64,000 bases of DNA from Micrasema longulum (lineage: Eukaryota > Arthropoda > Insecta > Trichoptera > Brachycentridae): positions 248,001 through 312,000 of the forward strand of contig JAGVSM010004972.1 in assembly GCA_022494885.1 (NCBI GenBank), given 5' to 3'. A model generated the notes under the pieces. That model was not told the origin of the DNA. It was given only the letters and a program-made list of their open reading frames with translations, and did no database searches. Positions 43,372 to 54,090 of the stretch are shown here, piece by piece; the stretch's first letter is position 1, and every line of letters begins with the position of its first letter. Both the position numbers and the translations under genes were made by a program.

Positions 43372-43572
43372 CTAGTTGGAGCATATGGTGTCAACAAAGA
43401 GCCTCCAGGAATCTCTGTCAGCTGCCAGCTTCTGTGCACCTTTCTGAGCCAGGTTCGCGTCCCGTAGTCCTGACATGAACTGCTGACGAACAGTCAGCAG
43501 CAAACGTCCAGGACGTCGAGAACTTGACGCTTTGTAAAGTAGGCAAGCCAGGTTAAGGCTCTCAGGGGGCAA
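43372..43572 (-). pseudogene. LINE C-terminus remnant, copy 2 (frame intact for 66 codons)
   Basis: The minus strand reads LNLACLLYKASSSRRPGR, LLLTVRQQFMSGLRDANLAQ and KGAQKLAADRDSWRLFVDT, ending at a stop at 43372-43374. It corresponds to 258-413. 'A-DR-sWR-fV--iC' just before the stop is the usual end of non-LTR retroelement proteins. Better preserved than copy 1. The MPP initiation is arbitrary, since the true protein would begin far upstream. Confidence 0.55.
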
Positions 43573-43779
43573 CCGCGGTATATGGCCCAGCTAACCGTAT
43601 CGCCTCCGCTTGATGACTGTCGGTAACGGAGTTTGCTGCGTCTGATCTCTTATTACTTTATTCCTTACAATAAACACGTCATTATTAAGTCCGGATTCGT
43701 AGAGAGGAAATGAAATATAAGTCATTGAATGTTTTTTTTTTAATGGCAATAAAATAAACAACATGGACATGGGATCAAG

Positions 43780-43900
43780 ATCTATTGTGACGGGTCTCCG
43801 TAAATTAATTCTCATCCTCCAAGCCCAGGTGTTTAAAGAGCCTGGCTACTGTGTGGAGGGCGATAGTTCTTATTTTGCTGCCTGCAATGAAAGCTTTTTT
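43780..43900 (-). repeat. Repeat H, copy 1 (possibly coding remnant)
   Basis: The minus frame reads SKIRTIALHTVARLFKHLGL then EDEN and a stop. At 49360-49500 the minus frame gives SKMRTLVHTVARALIDLGLV then GEN. The similarity is at protein and DNA level (CACACAGTAGCCAGG in both). It may be the end of an uncharacterised retroelement or a duplicated host exon; I do not recognise it. Confidence 0.4.
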
Positions 43901-44149
43901 TTTAACACGCAAGAGCATATTTCAGCGTAGTACCACATCTGATCACGATGCAAGTCCGTGACAGAATGAAGGCATGGAAGCCAATTACCCAGGAATTAAA
44001 ATTATATTTTATTTGCGCCACTAACGCGTCTATTTAATAATGCGTCGTTGATTTTAGATGGATTATTTTAGTAAAATAGAAACCCGGTAGAAAGCATTGC
44101 ACGTATCGGACGAAATGAAATCACGGATCGGATTGATTTATCTTTAGAT

Positions 44150-44330
44150 TCGTGGTTGGCGTTCGACACTTTCCACGGTTCGTTCACCTCCCGTGTGCTC
44201 TGCATTCACCATTTCAACCACCGCGCACCGGCTACCGCCGCGGCGCACCGTGTGAAAAGCTCCGTGTCTTGGCTACGAACTACCAACCAGACCACGCGCC
44301 TCGTTAACACGCCCATGCACTGAAATACAT
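44150..44330. promoter_or_regulatory. CpG- and GC-rich patch, candidate promoter region
   Basis: ACCGCGCACCGGCTACCGCC then GCGGCGCACCGTGTG lies in otherwise AT-rich DNA. On the minus strand TTTCAGTGCATGGGCG, with the TCAGT initiator word, stands at its edge, and GGGAG|GTGAAC would be a possible donor further on. No coding frame is evident. It may be a promoter and first exon, or just a GC-rich repeat remnant. Confidence 0.2.
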
Positions 44331-44574
44331 TTTACGCAAATACTGAAAAACACGCTCTACAGCAATTCAATAATAAAAAACCGATATAATCATAGTACAA
44401 AATAATAGCCGTCTTCCAGCCAAAAACACTCCTCCAGGTTGTTTAGAAAAAAATATTTGCGTTCATTATTTCAGTTTCAATAAATATTTAATTATAAAAT
44501 CATGTTTTTGATTTTTAATACAGTTCCCCATAAAAAAGAGACAAGCTCTTGTTTCTGGAGAGGGCCTTACATTG

Positions 44575-44835
44575 AATGAGTAATTCAGTGAATAAAAAAA
44601 AAAAAAATAGACTAGAAACTAAGCCAAAAACATTTTATGTGTCGTATAATCAGCGCTTTGTTTTTTTAATGTTTGGTATATTTGAAATTACTCCGCCCGT
44701 GACGTCACAAGTTCTCATCGGTGAGTTCTGCTGATTGGTGAGTTAGCTTCCCAGAAACCGGAAATCTATATCAACACTCTATCATTGGTTAATACGGAAG
44801 AACTTTTGACGTACATTGTGTTTTTTTTCTTTCTA
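44575..44835. mobile_element. Repeat G, copy 2, cut by a SINE
   Basis: It matches 41370-41640 in order (GTATAATCAGCGCTTTG, ACTCCGCCCGTGACGTCA, ACCGGAAATC, TTTTGACGTACATTG). The right part is lost where the SINE at 44849 begins, so the SINE probably landed in or next to it. Confidence 0.55.
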
Positions 44836-44848
44836 AGATTAAGATTTA

Positions 44849-45070
44849 TCATCATTATTCCCTTTCCGCACCAAATGGTGCATAGGGCACTGCATTGATA
44901 CACCAATCGCAGCATATCTTGATCATTTTTGTTACATGAAGGTAAGATGATTAGTCTTCTGGTTCAGGCGCCAGTCCAAGGACTATGAAATATTCTAGTT
45001 GTAAATACACCTTTTAAAATAAATATTTCATGTCAACCATGTCGGGAATCGAACCCGAGACCTCTGTCAG
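44849..45070 (-). mobile_element. SINE family C, 5'-truncated
   Basis: From TCATCATTATTCCCTTTCCG, ATGGTGCATAGGGCACTGCA and CCAATCGCAGCATATCTTGA to ATGTCAACCATGTCGGGAAT then CGAACCCGAGACC, which is the B-box on the minus strand. The A-box side of the tRNA-like head is missing, so the copy is 5'-truncated. Confidence 0.85.
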
Positions 45071-46683
45071 AGATGAAGATTAGATGAGTAAAGAATCCGA
45101 TAATTTTAATATACGTATGATAACTACACTGACCAGCGTGTTTCCTTGATTGAGTTTTTTAGGTTTTTTTTGCTACGATTGCTGCAAGACGAGTAAAGGA
45201 AACGAATCGATAGATACATTTTGATATACGTGTGACATTTAGTTTAAATTCACAACTTATAATAGACATTTTGCAATGCAAGCACTACAATACTACGAAG
45301 AGTGTAATAATCACCTCTAGAATGTAATAAATAATATGACATTCAGGGGTCAGAAATGAGAATATTTGCTACGGAAGATAACCTTCTTGAACTTAAATAG
45401 TATTTTCGATTCCAAAATATCAAGAATGTACAATAAAAAACGACCAAACGTAGATAGAATCGTAAAACTAAATTACCGATATGATGTAATTTACAAAGTA
45501 ATAATTAGATAAGCGCAATAGTAGTTCATGATCCATTTAACAATATTTAATTGGAATAAAAACAAAAGAGATAATAATTATTTAAAAATTTGAATTAAAA
45601 AGCTATTTAAAACCCCACCAAAATCCTGTAAAAGGAAACCGAAAGCAAATTAGTCGGCCTCATGGTGTACAGGTAAGTGTGTTTGTCTGCTTTTAAATAA
45701 TATTTTTAAAATGCAATACAAATAAATCTATCCGATGTAATTTAATAATGCCATTTGGATTTTTGCGATCGCATGACACAGGCATATCCGCCTACATGAA
45801 AAACCAAGTATCGTGCTGTTTTTTCAAATAGCCTTTAAGGAGGCTTGACTGTGAAAAAATTGGGAGAATATAATATAAAAAATATAACTAATACTATGTA
45901 TGGTATTTTTTGGGAGATCCTGTGAAGGTTGGATTTGTTCTGACGTTTCTCCTAACGTGTCAGGATCAGGACCCATCTTCAGAGTAAACTAATGTCATGT
46001 AGAAAAATTATGTGTTTATGTGGGTACAAGTTATTTTTCGCACAAAAAAGACGGATACGTATTAAAAACAGTGACCGTGAAAACCTAAAAACAACTATTT
46101 ACATTTTGAATTATGTATTCCGTATTCCGTATGTACATAGGTATATCACGAACCAGAAGAGGTTAAAAGTATCTATGGCTTTTATAAAATCCAATAAACT
46201 GCATGGCTCGATCAATCAATAAATGTGACGTGTTAAAATTATTGATACAGTTGGTATCAAACTGAATACTTAAATAGCACGCAAATAATAATGCATTACG
46301 GGCGCAAATCAATAACGTTATCTTAATAATTGAAGTATTTGTGAAGGTTTATTAAATTATTAAATATTTATACATACATTTTAATCCTTTACTTTTGATT
46401 GTTTGTCGCAGGCATGGATGATACGATTTTCGATAAGCAAAGTATAAAAATAATTTTTAAAACAATATCAAATAAGATAAGAGAAATGAGCTGAGTAAAA
46501 ATTTTTCTTGCAACATAAATTATTGCCTATTAAAGTAAAATTGATCTCGAGAGATAAATTCAATGAGCAATTCAGAATTTTATGTGTATACAAAATGTGA
46601 TTAATCACAGTACATTTTATTTAAATTTTGCTGCACTTTAAGGATTCATTAAACTTTTTAATAAAATGAATTTGCAGAGAAGA
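45071..46683. other. No gene; one SINE head fragment
   Basis: At 45653-45690 the plus strand has CGGCCTCATGGTGTACAGGT then GTGTTTGTCTGC, the first half of the family C tRNA-like head (A-box side), ending before the B-box. The remainder is AT-rich. The frame at 45992-46222 shows no motif. Confidence 0.5.
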
Positions 46684-46810
46684 CTAGGGCACATGGGGAA
46701 TCGAACTGTCCTATTTGTGCTTACATTTTTTTTGTTTTTTATTTTTTTGACAAATTGTAGTCTGCATTACTTTACGGGCGGTTTAACCCACTACGCAATG
46801 CAGACTGTAA
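46684..46810 (-). repeat. tRNA-like (SINE-like) sequence split by an A-rich insert
   Basis: The minus strand has CTGCATTGCGTAGTGGGTTA (A-box-like). An A-rich insert of about 40 bases follows, then GGACAGTTCGATTCCCCATG (B-box) and TGCCCTAGTCTTC. The B-box is close to consensus. The spacing between the boxes is too long for a tRNA, so I read it as a SINE relative with an insertion. No second copy was found. Confidence 0.4.
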
Positions 46811-46960
46811 ATATAAGTTAGGAGTTAATGAATAGAAAGCAGATGGCTGCTAAACTGTCGATATGTACAGAAAAATAGATCCATATTATCCGCAGAAGCC
46901 ATATTCAGCAAGCGAGTTGCCCTATTAACGGGTGAACTCTGACTTGCATTTGAACGGCTT

Positions 46961-47085
46961 CTGGTGTGGCATTCTGAATGCAAAAGCGCGCGTAGGAAAG
47001 GCATTATTTACGCGTATTTACGTACTAAATACACGCTAACAGAGCGATCTCTTCGCGCGCAATTCCATTTGGAATACCAGCCCTG
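46961..47085. mobile_element. MITE family D, copy 2
   Basis: The left end GGTGTGGCATTCTGAATGC then AAAAGCGCGCG and the right end CGCGCGCAATTCCATTTGGA then ATACCAGCC are inverted repeats. The centre TTTACGTACTAAATACACGC matches 23780-23800. Confidence 0.7.
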
Positions 47086-47209
47086 GGGTGATATTCCAAA
47101 CGCTCTCGCAGCCGTAGAAACCACTTTTATCTCGTGTATTTTGTATGTAAATACATGGGGTTAAAGTATTTTCTACTGCCACGAGAGCGGTTCAGAATAG
47201 CTCCGCTGG
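47083..47209. mobile_element. MITE family D, copy 3 (abuts copy 2)
   Basis: The left end CTGGGGTGATATTCCAAACG then CTCTCGC and the right end CACGAGAGCGGTTCAGAATA then GCTCCGCTG are inverted repeats. The interior differs from copies 1 and 2 (ATGTAAATACATGGGG). It starts within three bases of the end of copy 2, suggesting insertion of one element into the end of another. Confidence 0.7.
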
Positions 47210-48632
47210 GTGTGTAAAACAGTGCATGAGATCTCGCTCTAGTATATTTATTGGGAACATACAAACTGATCTCTTTCAGTATATTTGGATTATACATGCT
47301 TCCAGAAATAAGCTTATAAGAAAGGTTCCTAAGATTGACGACGAGAGACATATATATGTACTTGCATCGTCCTTTATTCAGCTTAGAGCGCATGCAGCTA
47401 AAGTCGCTATATAGAAGTCTGAACGATGATCTGGGAGATATCGCAACCGTAATAAGTCATAAAAACTTATCACGTGAAGTAATAATGTCATATATGGTAA
47501 AAATAGTCAAGGTAATTGTTGAAATAAATCAAATATGACACAAAACGCCGAACACTGTCAAAGTGTAACGGAAGGTCTGTTGATGCCTGTCAGTAGTCCG
47601 GCTTCTCCTGAATGAGTTTTATGTGGTTTCTTCTTCAGCGAGCAAATATGGAGAAGTTCCTTAACAAGGCCACAGCTGGCTATCGCGCCAGATCCTCACA
47701 CAATAGTCGAAGCAGTCAGAAAGAACATACCTATTGCAGTAATTATAAGCCTTGTACATAACAAGTGAGACAAAAAATAAGCGATTCCCGTATAAAAATA
47801 AATTTAAATAAAATTACCTGCATAGGTGTTTTACAATTATTGTTTTCGCTTTAGCTCTTCGGGTGCCAGAAGCGAGATATCTCGCGCATGGTAAAGTTTA
47901 ACATGAACATTTGCATGAAAATATCTAAAATATATGTTATACCGCCAATTTAACACGCTCTGCTGTCGAAAAAGAATAGAGAGATATCCTCTGACAAAAC
48001 TTATCCCTTTTGACAGTTTTTTTCTTTCCCAAAAGCATTCTAAATTCTGTTGATTTTGTCCGGCATTTAAACGGGTAATAGGTATCAAGAGTATCGTGTA
48101 AATATTACATATTTATGACGAGCATACACTAAACAATATTGTAAAACTTTACGATTAAACAAAATTTAAAAATTTAAAGAAGTCTCTAAAAAGCACCAAG
48201 TCTAACAGCAAATAAAAGTATCTAAAAAATCAATAAAAATGAGTTTTAAAAAATCACTTACTTCTGGTTGTCATCCCTACTGGCAAACATACAAAAAAAT
48301 TACTCCGAATATTAATTCAAAGGTAGTTTGCAATTTACTATTTAAAATCTTACAAATAACTTAACCTTCAGGCTTGCGCAATTGCAGAACCACGCATAAC
48401 ATAAACATGGTGCTGTCAGCAGCACATACATATATCATATAACACGTGTTTAATATGTAGGAAATGCTAGCCAGCGTACAAGTGAGGTCTAATCATATAA
48501 AAATAACCGTTTTGTGTCTTTTGTCCATTTTCAAAAATCTTTATCAGACAGCGAGAAAAGAAAAGAGATTTAGTGTAGGGATAGAGTAAGGAAGGTGACC
48601 GTTTAAGCAAATTAATATTGGTGATACTAAAT
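47210..48632. other. No gene
   Basis: Overlapping short frames at 47127-47538 on both strands are not supported as genes. A patch at 47560-47720 (AACAAGGCCACAGCTGGCTA) is GC-richer and unassigned. Nothing else. Confidence 0.4.
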
Positions 48633-48812
48633 CGGGTTGTGGTCATGTGGCTAGTGTTGCGGACTCGCGGATCAAAGGTCCAAAGTCCGAAGTTCGAACC
48701 CCACTTTACCCCAACTCGATTCCCATTTTCTAATAGTGAGTTATTTGCAACTCGTTGAAAATTGCCAAGAAATCGAAAAATTTGGGAAAATCATACGCAA
48801 ATTTTCACTTGA
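48633..48812 (+). mobile_element. tRNA-derived SINE, family B
   Basis: GGTTGTGGTCATGTGGCTAG then TGTTGCGG (A-box region), AGTTCGAACCCCACTTTACC (B-box), ATTTGCAACTCGTTGAAAAT and TTTGGGAAAATCATACGCAA. It is the plus-strand counterpart of 15570-15745. Confidence 0.8.
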
Positions 48813-49359
48813 AAAAATCACCAAATAAATTTATTTCTTTTGAAATGATTTTCCTTTCTACGGGATAATACAGGTAATATTTTTTCATATAGGTATACAA
48901 TACCAAGTATTTTTATTGTCTTAGTTAGACCATTACTAGCATTTCTTAAAAATAGAATATGATAATCATGAACATCCGCTTATAGATATGATTCCATTAT
49001 ATATATCTATAGTTTATACAATATTTCATTTCATCTGCAAACGAGATAACTCACGTGATTATCGGTTGCTACAATTCAAAATAATCCATTTAATTGATAC
49101 ACAAATTATTTTATCTTCAAGGTCAGCTAATTACATCGAATTTGGACACGTGTTGAATTATTATTCAAACCTGTGTTTTCTTATCATTATCACCTGAAAT
49201 ATGAACTGTCGAGTACTCTAAATAAATTTGATTAATATTACGTATTTTTCAAAACTAAAAACAAAATAATATTTTATTGTTTTTTGTGCAAAAATAATTA
49301 CGCACATAATCAATTCATTAGACGTGCCTGTACATTCTTATTTTTAATCTTAAAGATGG
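48813..49359. other. No gene
   Basis: AT-rich; a 69-residue frame at 48988-49197 has no motif. Confidence 0.4.
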
Positions 49360-49590
49360 GGGTCAGTATTTTACAAGCACCTGACGTCACTGCGACCTGT
49401 AAAGGTCTATTGTGGCGGAATAGTTCTCGCCCACTAGGCCCAGGTCTATTAAAGCCCTGGCTACTGTGTGAACGAGAGTTCTCATTTTGCTAAATATCCC
49501 CTTCCAAACCCTAATTCGTAAAGTATCGGGCTATTAGGTAGGGGGTGAGCTCCTTAACATCCTTGGGTTTGACCAGTGGTCGTCCGACGA
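49360..49590 (-). repeat. Repeat H, copy 2 (possibly coding remnant)
   Basis: On the minus strand LIVGRPLVKPKDVKELTPYL then IARYF runs into a stop and is followed in other frames by SKMRTLVHTVARALIDLGL. The last block is shared with 43780-43900. The region is less AT-rich than its surroundings and carries several frame breaks. It may be the ruin of a retroelement or of a duplicated host exon. No family recognised. Confidence 0.35.
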
Positions 49591-49724
49591 TGAGGTTTCT
49601 TTTATGATGTAAAGCATAAACACACATAATCACATAAAATGCGTATAGATGTTTCCTTATCTGCACTGTAGAACCTACATCTAAAATTTATTATAGAAAT
49701 AAAAGACGAGTGATACTTTAATAC

Positions 49725-50400
49725 ACAAATTTGGAATATCCAGTGACCGGTTTCATCGCTTTCGCGACGTCTTCGAGACTGGTATCTTTATTAAGGAGTT
49801 CAGTGTATTTATATAAAACAGAGGTAAGGATAGAGAATTTAATGAATACAATGAACTTCCATCAAGAATTTTCGCTTACAAACTTAAATGTTCTATATCT
49901 AGAAGTTACGGAAAAGTTTATTCTAGCAAAGTGCCTGTACACAAACTAGAATAACTAATGTCACGAAATAAACATCTTTAGTAGTAGCATGCATGCATAT
50001 AAAAGATTTATACATTCCATTTTTTTTAATCTATGCTTCTTTTTTTAGCTCATAACTCGTATTTCTTTTACGGTATTTTTGTTTTGTATAAGTAGATATG
50101 TAACTAAGTTATGATAAATTAATCGGTCTGTTAATTTTAAATATTTTTTTATTGTTTTTTTGTACGACTATATGTTTTCTAAAGAATAAAAAAAAAACAT
50201 CTTTAAATAAAAGATAAGTATTATCTAAATCCACAAATTTAGAATAACCAGCCACCGGTGTCACCACTTTCGTGACATCTTCAAGTCCAGTCACGGGTTA
50301 TTCCGAATTCATCAATAACTCGCCTATTTTTATGATAAATCACAATTAAATTCCACCAATAATTTTCCCTAACAAACTTGAATATTTAACATAATATCTA
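49725..50400 (+). repeat. Repeat I, two diverged direct copies
   Basis: 49725-49785 has ACAAATTTGGAATATCCAGT, GACCGGTTTCATCGCTTTCG then CGACGTCTTCGAGACTGG. 50229-50290 has ACAAATTTAGAATAACCAGC, CACCGGTGTCACCACTTTCG then TGACATCTTCAAGTCCAG. A further shared block is at 49858-49895 and 50350-50390 (TTCCATCAAGAATTTTCGC / TTCCACCAATAATTTTCCC). Two copies of the same repeat lie about 500 bp apart in the same orientation. Class unknown. Confidence 0.55.
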
Positions 50401-50502
50401 CTATTCAAAAATAAATAAATAATTCTTTTTATTTTTCTCGGTGCTTGTAAGCACTAAAAATGTCAAGCTTAAAATACACAGAAACTTAAGTAAAACACGA
50501 AT

Positions 50503-50945
50503 AAATATTTATTTATTTTACACTTTATATCCATATACAATTTTTATAGATATAAGGGCGGGCATATTGCCTTAAGGCAATTACAGTTTAATAAAATTAC
50601 AGGTACATAGACATATTAACATATTAACAAAATAAAATAAAAAGATTAACAATTTTTTTATTTATATTTTTTTTATTAACACTTTACTATGAAGAGAGGA
50701 GAGGGGATGGGAAGATAAGAAGAATGATAAAGGAACAACTTAATTATTCAGATAGTGACATTTCAATCTTGATTTTAATGTGAATAAAGAAAGGGCGTCT
50801 CTAACATTATTGGGTAGATTATTCCACAATCAAGAAGCTAGCGAAGCAAGCGATGAAAGGGTATTAAAAGGGTTCTCTCGTTACTAGAACAAAGAGTCCG
50901 TGTTGTGATAGAGGTTGGAAGAGCTCTCTCAGATAAATAGGTGGA
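50503..50945 (-). pseudogene. LINE family L, C-terminus and 3' tail, copy 2
   Basis: The minus strand has SSNERTLLIPFHR, then after a short deletion and frameshift WNNLPNNVRDALSLFTLKSR then LKCHYLNN, and the stop at 50740-50742. The 3' tail has the hairpin TTGCCTTAAGGCAA at about 50568-50581 and an AAATAAATAAATA-type end. Homologous to 35085-35620, but more damaged and more 5'-truncated. Its 5' edge touches the SINE at 50959. Confidence 0.8.
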
Positions 50946-50958
50946 TAGGTAGAGTCAA

Positions 50959-51053
50959 GTCCGTGGTGTAGTGGTTAAGACGCTTGACTCATGCACGAAA
51001 AGTTTTGGGTACGATTCCCGTGAGAACACAAAAAATTAATGTGATTTTTCTCG
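50959..51053 (+). mobile_element. SINE family A, 3'-truncated head
   Basis: GTCCGTGGTGTAGTGGTTAA (A-box), GGGTACGATTCCCGTGAGAA (B-box with one change) and ATTAATGTGATTTTTCTCGA. The body after that is lost. It abuts LINE family L copy 2 in opposite orientation. Confidence 0.8.
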
Positions 51054-51265
51054 AAAAAATGTCGAAAATTCTTATACCGTGATTTTACCAAAAATATAAA
51101 ATAACCACAAAATAAGTGTTTACCTCAGTACTGAAAATGTCTTTTTTTTCGTTTTCAGGCGGATGAGGAATACCAGAACCAGAACCAGAACCCTGGACGA
51201 GTGTTTTTGACTCGAAGGCTACTCTCAGATAAAAATCCTGAAGAACGAAATCGAGTGGGGATCAG

Positions 51266-51511
51266 TCGGCTTCTGGTTGGCGCATTCGCCGACCATGCTT
51301 GCGGTCCTAAGTCTGCAGACCTGACGTGAAATATTCATTTTAAAGGTGGTTTAACACCGCACTATTTCACTGTCCGTGGACTGGTACTCAAGCGTAAGGC
51401 TGATAACTTTCCCTTATTCAATAAAAAATCGATATACGCCACATATGGTGTTTCAATGTAGTGCCTTGTGCACGAGCAGGTGCGAATAGGGGTGTGATGA
51501 TGATGATGCTC
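51266..51511 (+). mobile_element. SINE family C relative, head altered
   Basis: GACGTGAAATATTCATTTTA, then GGACTGGTACTCAAGCGTAA, GGTGTTTCAATGTAGTGCCT then TGTGCACGAGCAGGTGCGAA, ending in a GATGATGATGATG run. The order corresponds to the family C body in plus orientation. The head (GGCGCATTCGCCGACCATGC) has the spacing of a tRNA-like region but no intact B-box. It may be a separate subfamily. Confidence 0.6.
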
Positions 51512-51969
51512 TGTCTAGGATACCCGACAGACCATTAAGAGAGATTCTAAGAAAACCTTTCATAACTTCCTGGTTTGGTGCATCGCCTGTTGAATTCGTC
51601 ACAAAAAAAGGCGGAAATTGCGAAATTGGAATAAAATGGCGTCGGATTTGGTCCAGTCATCTTAAAAAGAAATTAGAAATGCCTCTGACCCCGTGACGGT
51701 GGAATCATCAACCAAAATTACGAAAATAATTAAAAACGTCAATAGGCGAACACACAAATTGACTGATAAGAGAAATTATATTAGGTTATTATATAATACG
51801 TAATTTTAGGATAATATTCAATGGCATGAATCACCTAAGTCTGTGTGAATAAAATCAGTGAACAGAATTCAAATTTTTGACGTCTTTACTATTAAATAAC
51901 GCACATTGAAAAGAAAGCCGCAAGAGCAATTTTTAGGGCAAATGGACTCAAGTATGCTATCCGATAGAA
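51512..51969. other. No gene
   Basis: Mixed composition, no supported feature. GAAATTGGAATAAAATGGCG then TCGGATTTGG at about 51625 is less AT-rich. Confidence 0.35.
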
Positions 51970-52225
51970 ATAATAAAATAGGTCCAGAACGGCTATCTTC
52001 GTCGGTATATACTGAGACGGTATAAACTAATATCAAAATTTATGTACGAAAGTGTGTATATTTGTATGAAAATTCAAAGAATATTCGTCGGTAACCGGTA
52101 ACTGAACATGTTTAGAAAAAAAATTGTAAACTTTGAATTTTTCATACAGAAAACTAAATTTTACTTTGTAGATAAAATTGAAGATAAATTTTAACTTCCC
52201 ATTAGGATACGTACCTAGAGGTGCT
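51970..52225 (+). repeat. Interspersed repeat T, copy 3
   Basis: TTTATGTACGAAAGTGTGTA, TTCGTCGGTAACCGGTAACT and TACTTTGTAGATAAAATTGA then AGATAAATTTTAAC match 36880-37105 and the reverse of 13975-14165. Confidence 0.7.
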
Positions 52226-52330
52226 AAATGTTATAAAAACAAAAAATCCCTTTATTTGTAAGTGTCATTTATAAAATTAGGGTTTAGAAAGTTAAAAAAA
52301 AATCAAAAAGGACACAAATGCAATACGTTG

Positions 52331-52743
52331 ATAGGGAAATATCACATACTACGAATACCGATAAAAATATATGAAATGGATTCAGAATAATTAATTGTAT
52401 TTTCAAAATCAATATGGTTATTGTGGAGAAATGTTTTCATACATTAATGCAAAAAAGAAATTCAAGAAAAACGCGACGTGTTTGGTCTTGGTTGTTGTGA
52501 CGTCAAGATTCGTGAATTTTCGATTTCTGAACAAATTTCAATGGCCAGGAACAAATAAACATGAATCGTGACGTATTAGGGGCATGGCCAATGGAATGAC
52601 TGTTTTTTTAGGGAATTCAAAATTTAAAATTTAAAAATATTTTTTTATGCTTCTAAAAACTAGCAAAAAATCATTTTTAACTTGACAGTATTTTATAAAC
52701 CTTTATTACTTTCAAAATGTTTTAAAAAGTGATATTTCACTAT
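52331..52743 (-). mobile_element. MITE family J, copy 1 (413 bp)
   Basis: The ends ATAGGGAAATATCACATAC and AGTGATATTTCACTAT are inverted repeats. The interior, read on the minus strand, has GGCCATGCCCCTAATACGTC, then ACGAATCTTGACGTCACAAC and GAAAACATTTCTCCACAATA then ACCATATTGATTTTG. Copies 2 and 3 at 58075 and 59613 carry the same sequence in plus orientation. Non-autonomous DNA transposon; no transposase frame. Confidence 0.85.
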
Positions 52744-53034
52744 AAGAGCATCATTAAATAAATTGCTGTTGTCAAGGACTTACCCTATAATCTTCATATA
52801 CAAAACCAGTTTTATTCAAAATACCTATAATAATTCCGTTATATACGATACAACTTGAAGCTGGCATGTTCAAGAGCCCCAGGAAATTAAAAAAGAAAAG
52901 TAATTTCAAGTTTTAAAAAAGGCCGGATTAAAACAAATGCGTCTTATTTTGTTTAATAACTTGCCAGTTTCCTAAAAAAAAAATAGAGCTTAAACTTAAT
53001 AATGATTCTGTAATACCCCCTTTTCTAAGGCCTG

Positions 53035-53155
53035 AGTACTGACGGCGGCTTTAGCGGTAGAATTTGCAGAGGCCGCGGGAGTCAATACAGAAAGCAAAAC
53101 AGTCATACTTCACAGAACATAATTCTGCTGGTCAAACCGCCGCTCGGTTGGGTTT
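53035..53155. mobile_element. Small MITE-like hairpin (about 120 bp)
   Basis: TACTGACGGCGGCTTTAGCG then GTAGAATT at 53039-53066 pairs imperfectly with AATTCTGCTGGTCAAACCGC then CGCTCGG at 53120-53147. The loop is GC-rich (GAGGCCGCGGGAGTC). No second copy was found, so the call rests on the structure only. Confidence 0.4.
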
Positions 53156-54090
53156 TTTTAAAATGGTAATTTTTTCTAAAAATAACTGCCAATGAAAGTA
53201 ATAAAATATTTTATTGTAAGAGTGCCTAAGAAAGGTTTTTTCGCGCCATGTATATTGATAAATAATTAAATAAATATAAACATAAAAGATAATTATAAAT
53301 CTCGTTCAAAAGTTCACGCTTTCATGTTTACTAATGAGTCGATTTTACGTTTAAAATGCCTCCAGTCCGAATAATTTTCCACCAACTAAACGTATAAGTG
53401 ATAAAACACATTTAAATCATATGTACTGATAATTAACAATATATAGATAGTAGGTAGTATTGTTAACTTGATTTTTATGGTTCGTGATTATGTATGGTGT
53501 TTGTAAATATACACATGTACTTACAAAAGTAATGTATCTATTATGTGTATTTAAACAATGATGTGTGCGGTATTTGATGATAGTAATTTTCTCAAAATAT
53601 AATGTTAAAAATATTTTTAATTTGTAAACGTCAAAACTTGGGGGCTCAAAGACAGCCATTTTGTTTCCAACGCCCAGGCCTTTAATCTAGGTGGAGTTGA
53701 TGTAAAGTTTGAACTACTGAATACCTAAAAAACACTATTCTTTTTCCTTAAATAACAAGAGAAAAACTTCATTTGGCACAAAAAACTAATGAAAAAAATC
53801 GTATTTGAAATCGCATTTTCCTCATTTGCTCGAGGTTGGACGGACGCTGGACGAGGCTAAATTGACAAGAAACATCTATTATTCTGTATTTGTGTTACAT
53901 ATTACAAGAGTATTTGAGATGTTTAAATATCGATCATCATTACTCCATATAGGTAATGAAGAAGTTCAGTGCAACGGGCAATTAGATTTTTTTTTACACT
54001 CGGTAACGTTTCTTACTGCGAAGTTTCGAGAAAATGCATGAAAAAAATTAACTATTTTAAAACTTCACAGGTTCATTGTATTTAGTAATA
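53156..54090. other. No gene
   Basis: AT-rich; frames at 53417-53659 and 53805-54041 have no motif. TAATGAAGAAGTTCAGTG at 53951 resembles the left end of repeat G (41315). Confidence 0.4.
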
